A DNA stretch of 64,000 bases from Shimia_B sp038528385 (GTDB lineage: Bacteria; Pseudomonadota; Alphaproteobacteria; Rhodobacterales; Rhodobacteraceae), in NCBI GenBank assembly GCA_038528385.1, contig JBCBET010000008.1, positions 62,001-126,000 of the forward strand, written 5' to 3'. Shown here in pieces: positions 62,088 to 64,000 of this stretch. Positions within the stretch are counted from its first letter, which is position 1. Each line of letters starts with the position of its first letter. A program made the position numbers and the translations under genes. The notes under the pieces were generated by a model. The model had not been told where the DNA came from and did no database searches. It saw only the letters and a list, made by a program, of their open reading frames with translations.

Positions 62088-63013
62088 AGGCGGGCCAGGC
62101 GGTGGGACAGGAGCGTGAAAAAACGCGTCCGGTCGCCGTCGCCGAGGAAGGTGGCGTTCTTCGGGCGGTCCGTCACGCCCCACCAATCGGCCACGGTCAT
62201 GCCGCGGGTTAGCGGGCTTTCGACCTCGATCTCCACGTTGATCTCGCGCCCGGTGAAGAGCGTGGGGTCGATGAGGTGCGCAATCACGCAAGGGTCATGG
62301 AGCGGCGCGCCGGTCGATCCGTATTTCTGCACGTCGAAGCGCTCGAAAAAATCCGTCCACCCCGCCACGGCATCGCCCACCTGGCTGCCCAGGCCCTTCA
62401 TGGCCGCGATCCATTCCGCGGAGGTGAGCATCTTGTGGCTGAGATCGAGCGGCACCACCGTGATATTCACCCCGGATTTGAACACCTTTTCAGCGGCTTC
62501 CGGATCGACATAGATGTTGAATTCCGCCGCGGGTGTGATGTTGCCCACCTCGAAATAGGCCCCGCCCATGAGCACGATCTCTTCGATCCGCCCTGCGATG
62601 TCGGGCGCGCGTTCGAGCGCCGTGCCGATATTGGTGAGCGGGCCGAGCGGGCAGAGCGTGACGCCGTCGGTGCTGCGCACCGTCTCGATGATGAAATCGA
62701 CCGCGTGCCGCTCCTGGAGCGGCATGGTGGGCGCGGCATGCTCCACGCCGTTGAGCCCGGTCTGGCCATGGACATGCTCGGCGGTGACGAGGTCGCGCCC
62801 CATGGGCCTGTCACAGCCTGCAAAGACCTGCACGTCCGTGCGGCCCGCCAGTTCGCAGACGATGCGGGCATTCCTGGCCGTCAGCTCCAGCGGGACATTG
62901 CCCGCCACCGCCGTGATCCCCAGCACCTCGATCTCCTCGGGCGAGGCGAGGGCGAGGAGGATGGCCACGGCATCGTCCTGGCCGGGATCGGTGTCGATGA
63001 TGATCTTGCGCAT
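62084..63013 (-). CDS. Nucleoside hydrolase
   Basis: The 309-residue enzyme cleaves ribonucleosides. It has the Ca-binding motif IIIDTDPGQDDAVAILLAL, LGPLTNIGTAL, MGGAYFEVGNITPAAEFNIY and the base-site LHDPCVIAHLID. It likely salvages nucleosides. Preference for purine or pyrimidine is not clear. Confidence 0.93.
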   Translation of the reverse strand: MRKIIIDTDPGQDDAVAILLALASPEEIEVLGITAVAGNVPLELTARNARIVCELAGRTDVQVFAGCDRPMGRDLVTAEHVHGQTGLNGVEHAAPTMPLQERHAVDFIIETVRSTDGVTLCPLGPLTNIGTALERAPDIAGRIEEIVLMGGAYFEVGNITPAAEFNIYVDPEAAEKVFKSGVNITVVPLDLSHKMLTSAEWIAAMKGLGSQVGDAVAGWTDFFERFDVQKYGSTGAPLHDPCVIAHLIDPTLFTGREINVEIEVESPLTRGMTVADWWGVTDRPKNATFLGDGDRTRFFTLLSHRLARL

Positions 63014-63061
63014 GGCTCAGACGTGGTGGGAATTGCCCGCGATGTCCAGAGCGCGCGGGGG

Positions 63062-63865
63062 CTAGCGGCGCTTCTCGGCCTCCCAGAGCGCGTCCATCTC
63101 CGTGAGCGTGGCCTCCTCGGGCCGGCGGCCCTCTGCGGCGAGCGCGGCCTCGATCCCTCGGAAGCGGCGCGTGAACTTTGCATTCGTGGCACGCAGCGCG
63201 GTTTCGGGATCGACGCCGAGATGGCGCCCGATATTGACCATGACGAAGAGAAGATCGCCGAACTCCTCCTCGATATGGGCCGGGTCCGCGCCCGCGCGCG
63301 CCTCCACGAGCTCGCGCGTCTCCTCGGTGAGCTTGGCGAGCACGTCCTCCACATCGGTCCAGTCAAAGCCCACGCGCGCCGCGCGCTTCTGGAGCTTGAG
63401 CGCGCGCATGAGCGCGGGCAGGCCCAAAGCCACGCCGTCGAGCACGCCGGTCTCCGCCTTGCCCGCGCGTTCGGCGGCCTTGATCTTCTCCCAGTCCTGG
63501 ACCTGCTGTTCGGCGCTTTTCTCGCGGCTCTCGTCGCCGAAGACATGGGGGTGGCGGGCGACCATCTTGTCCGAGATCTTGTCGGCGATGCTCGCAAAGC
63601 TGAAAAGCCCGCGCTCCTCCCCGATGGCGGCATGGTAGACCGATTGCAGGAGGAGATCTCCCAGCTCGCCCTCGAGCTCGTCCCAGGCCTCGCGCTCGAT
63701 GGCATCGGCCACCTCGTAGGCCTCCTCGATCGTGTAGGGGGCGATGGTCGCGAAGGTCTGCTCGATGTCCCAGGGGCACCCCGTCTCCGGATCGCGCAGG
63801 CGGCGCATGATCTCCAGGAGCCGTGGCATGCCACCCTTCGGATCGTGCACGAGATCCTCTGCCAT
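63062..63865 (-). CDS. mazG: Nucleoside triphosphate pyrophosphohydrolase MazG
   Basis: The 267-residue protein has two MazG helical modules: CPWDIEQTFATIAPYTIEEAYEVADAIE with EELEGELGDLLLQ-type residues (ELEGELGDLLLQSVYHA) and a second with HIEEEFGDLLFVMVNIGRHLG. It removes aberrant dNTPs or NTPs. The start MAEDLVHD was preferred over a 40-residue longer frame that overlaps the divergent M20 gene. Confidence 0.94.
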   Translation of the reverse strand: MAEDLVHDPKGGMPRLLEIMRRLRDPETGCPWDIEQTFATIAPYTIEEAYEVADAIEREAWDELEGELGDLLLQSVYHAAIGEERGLFSFASIADKISDKMVARHPHVFGDESREKSAEQQVQDWEKIKAAERAGKAETGVLDGVALGLPALMRALKLQKRAARVGFDWTDVEDVLAKLTEETRELVEARAGADPAHIEEEFGDLLFVMVNIGRHLGVDPETALRATNAKFTRRFRGIEAALAAEGRRPEEATLTEMDALWEAEKRR

Positions 63866-63913
63866 TGCGCTTTCCTCCGCCGCCTGTAGCTTGGCCGGAT
63901 AGGAGGACAGCCC

Positions 63914-64000
63914 ATGCCCATCGTCAACCGGATCGCGGAGTTCGCCGAGGATATGACGGCCTGGCGGCGGCACCTCCACCAGCATCCGGAGCTCGGCTTC
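63914..64000 (+). CDS. M20 family amidohydrolase (partial, 5' end)
   Basis: Only 29 codons are present before the window ends: MPIVNRIAEFAEDMTAWRRH, then LHQHPELGF. That is the start typical of M20D amidohydrolases (hippurate hydrolase/aminoacylase family: WRRxLHxxPELGF). A strong AGGAGG site lies 8 bases before the ATG. It is divergent from mazG. Confidence 0.75.
   Translation, partial: MPIVNRIAEFAEDMTAWRRHLHQHPELGF

Overview
The window is a GC-rich chromosomal segment from an alphaproteobacterium, most likely a marine Rhodobacteraceae (Roseobacter-group) species. The main reasons are an RcGTA-type gene transfer agent cluster placed directly behind fabD-fabG-acpP-fabF-mltG, a pyruvate dehydrogenase operon whose E1-beta carries its own lipoyl domain, and accessory genes typical of marine roseobacters (vanadium haloperoxidase, BCCT osmolyte transporter, partial inositol catabolism set). 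I see no rRNA, tRNA, CRISPR array, insertion sequence or integrase.

Layout. 1-6331: myo-inositol catabolism genes (two Gfo/Idh/MocA dehydrogenases facing away from iolD-iolC-iolB and an IolJ-like aldolase). 6464-7798: trigger factor. 7886-8925: two decayed genes (GNAT and DUF1697), each broken by several frameshifts. 8914-13769: lytic transglycosylase lipoprotein, rpsF-rpsR-rplI, a small membrane protein, a YceI protein and a convergent cytochrome b561-YceI fusion. 13941-18657: fatty acid synthesis genes and mltG. 18857-32907: the GTA structural cluster g1-g15, intact in order and gene content except for an apparent frameshift in g3 (portal). 32977-33798: cysE. 33818-40579, all on the minus strand: pgk, class I aldolase, ftsB-like gene and pdhA-pdhB-DUF5076-pdhC, linking lower glycolysis to acetyl-CoA. 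40695-46526: two cyclophilins, a DUF3179 protein, two SDR dehydrogenases and a vanadium-dependent haloperoxidase with a complete active site. 46685-47497: remnants of a divergent LysR/aldo-keto reductase pair. 47556-64000: BCCT transporter, tyrS, anmK, cupin/HAD pair, FAD oxidoreductase, enolase, two EamA transporters, DUF2165, NYN protein, Fur, SelO, GNAT, nucleoside hydrolase, mazG and the start of an M20 amidohydrolase.

How the parts connect. The GTA cluster encodes packaging (g1/g2), capsid (g3-g5), head-tail connection (g6-g8) and tail/host-attachment proteins (g9-g15). It is preceded by a sigma70-like promoter followed at once by a terminator hairpin, and it has a strong hairpin just after the major capsid gene. 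Several perfect palindromes in front of housekeeping operons (acpP, pdhA, cysE) look like transcription factor sites. The clearest anomalies are the portal frameshift, the two gene graveyards, the promoter-terminator arrangement ahead of the GTA, and several small dispersed or tandem repeats.
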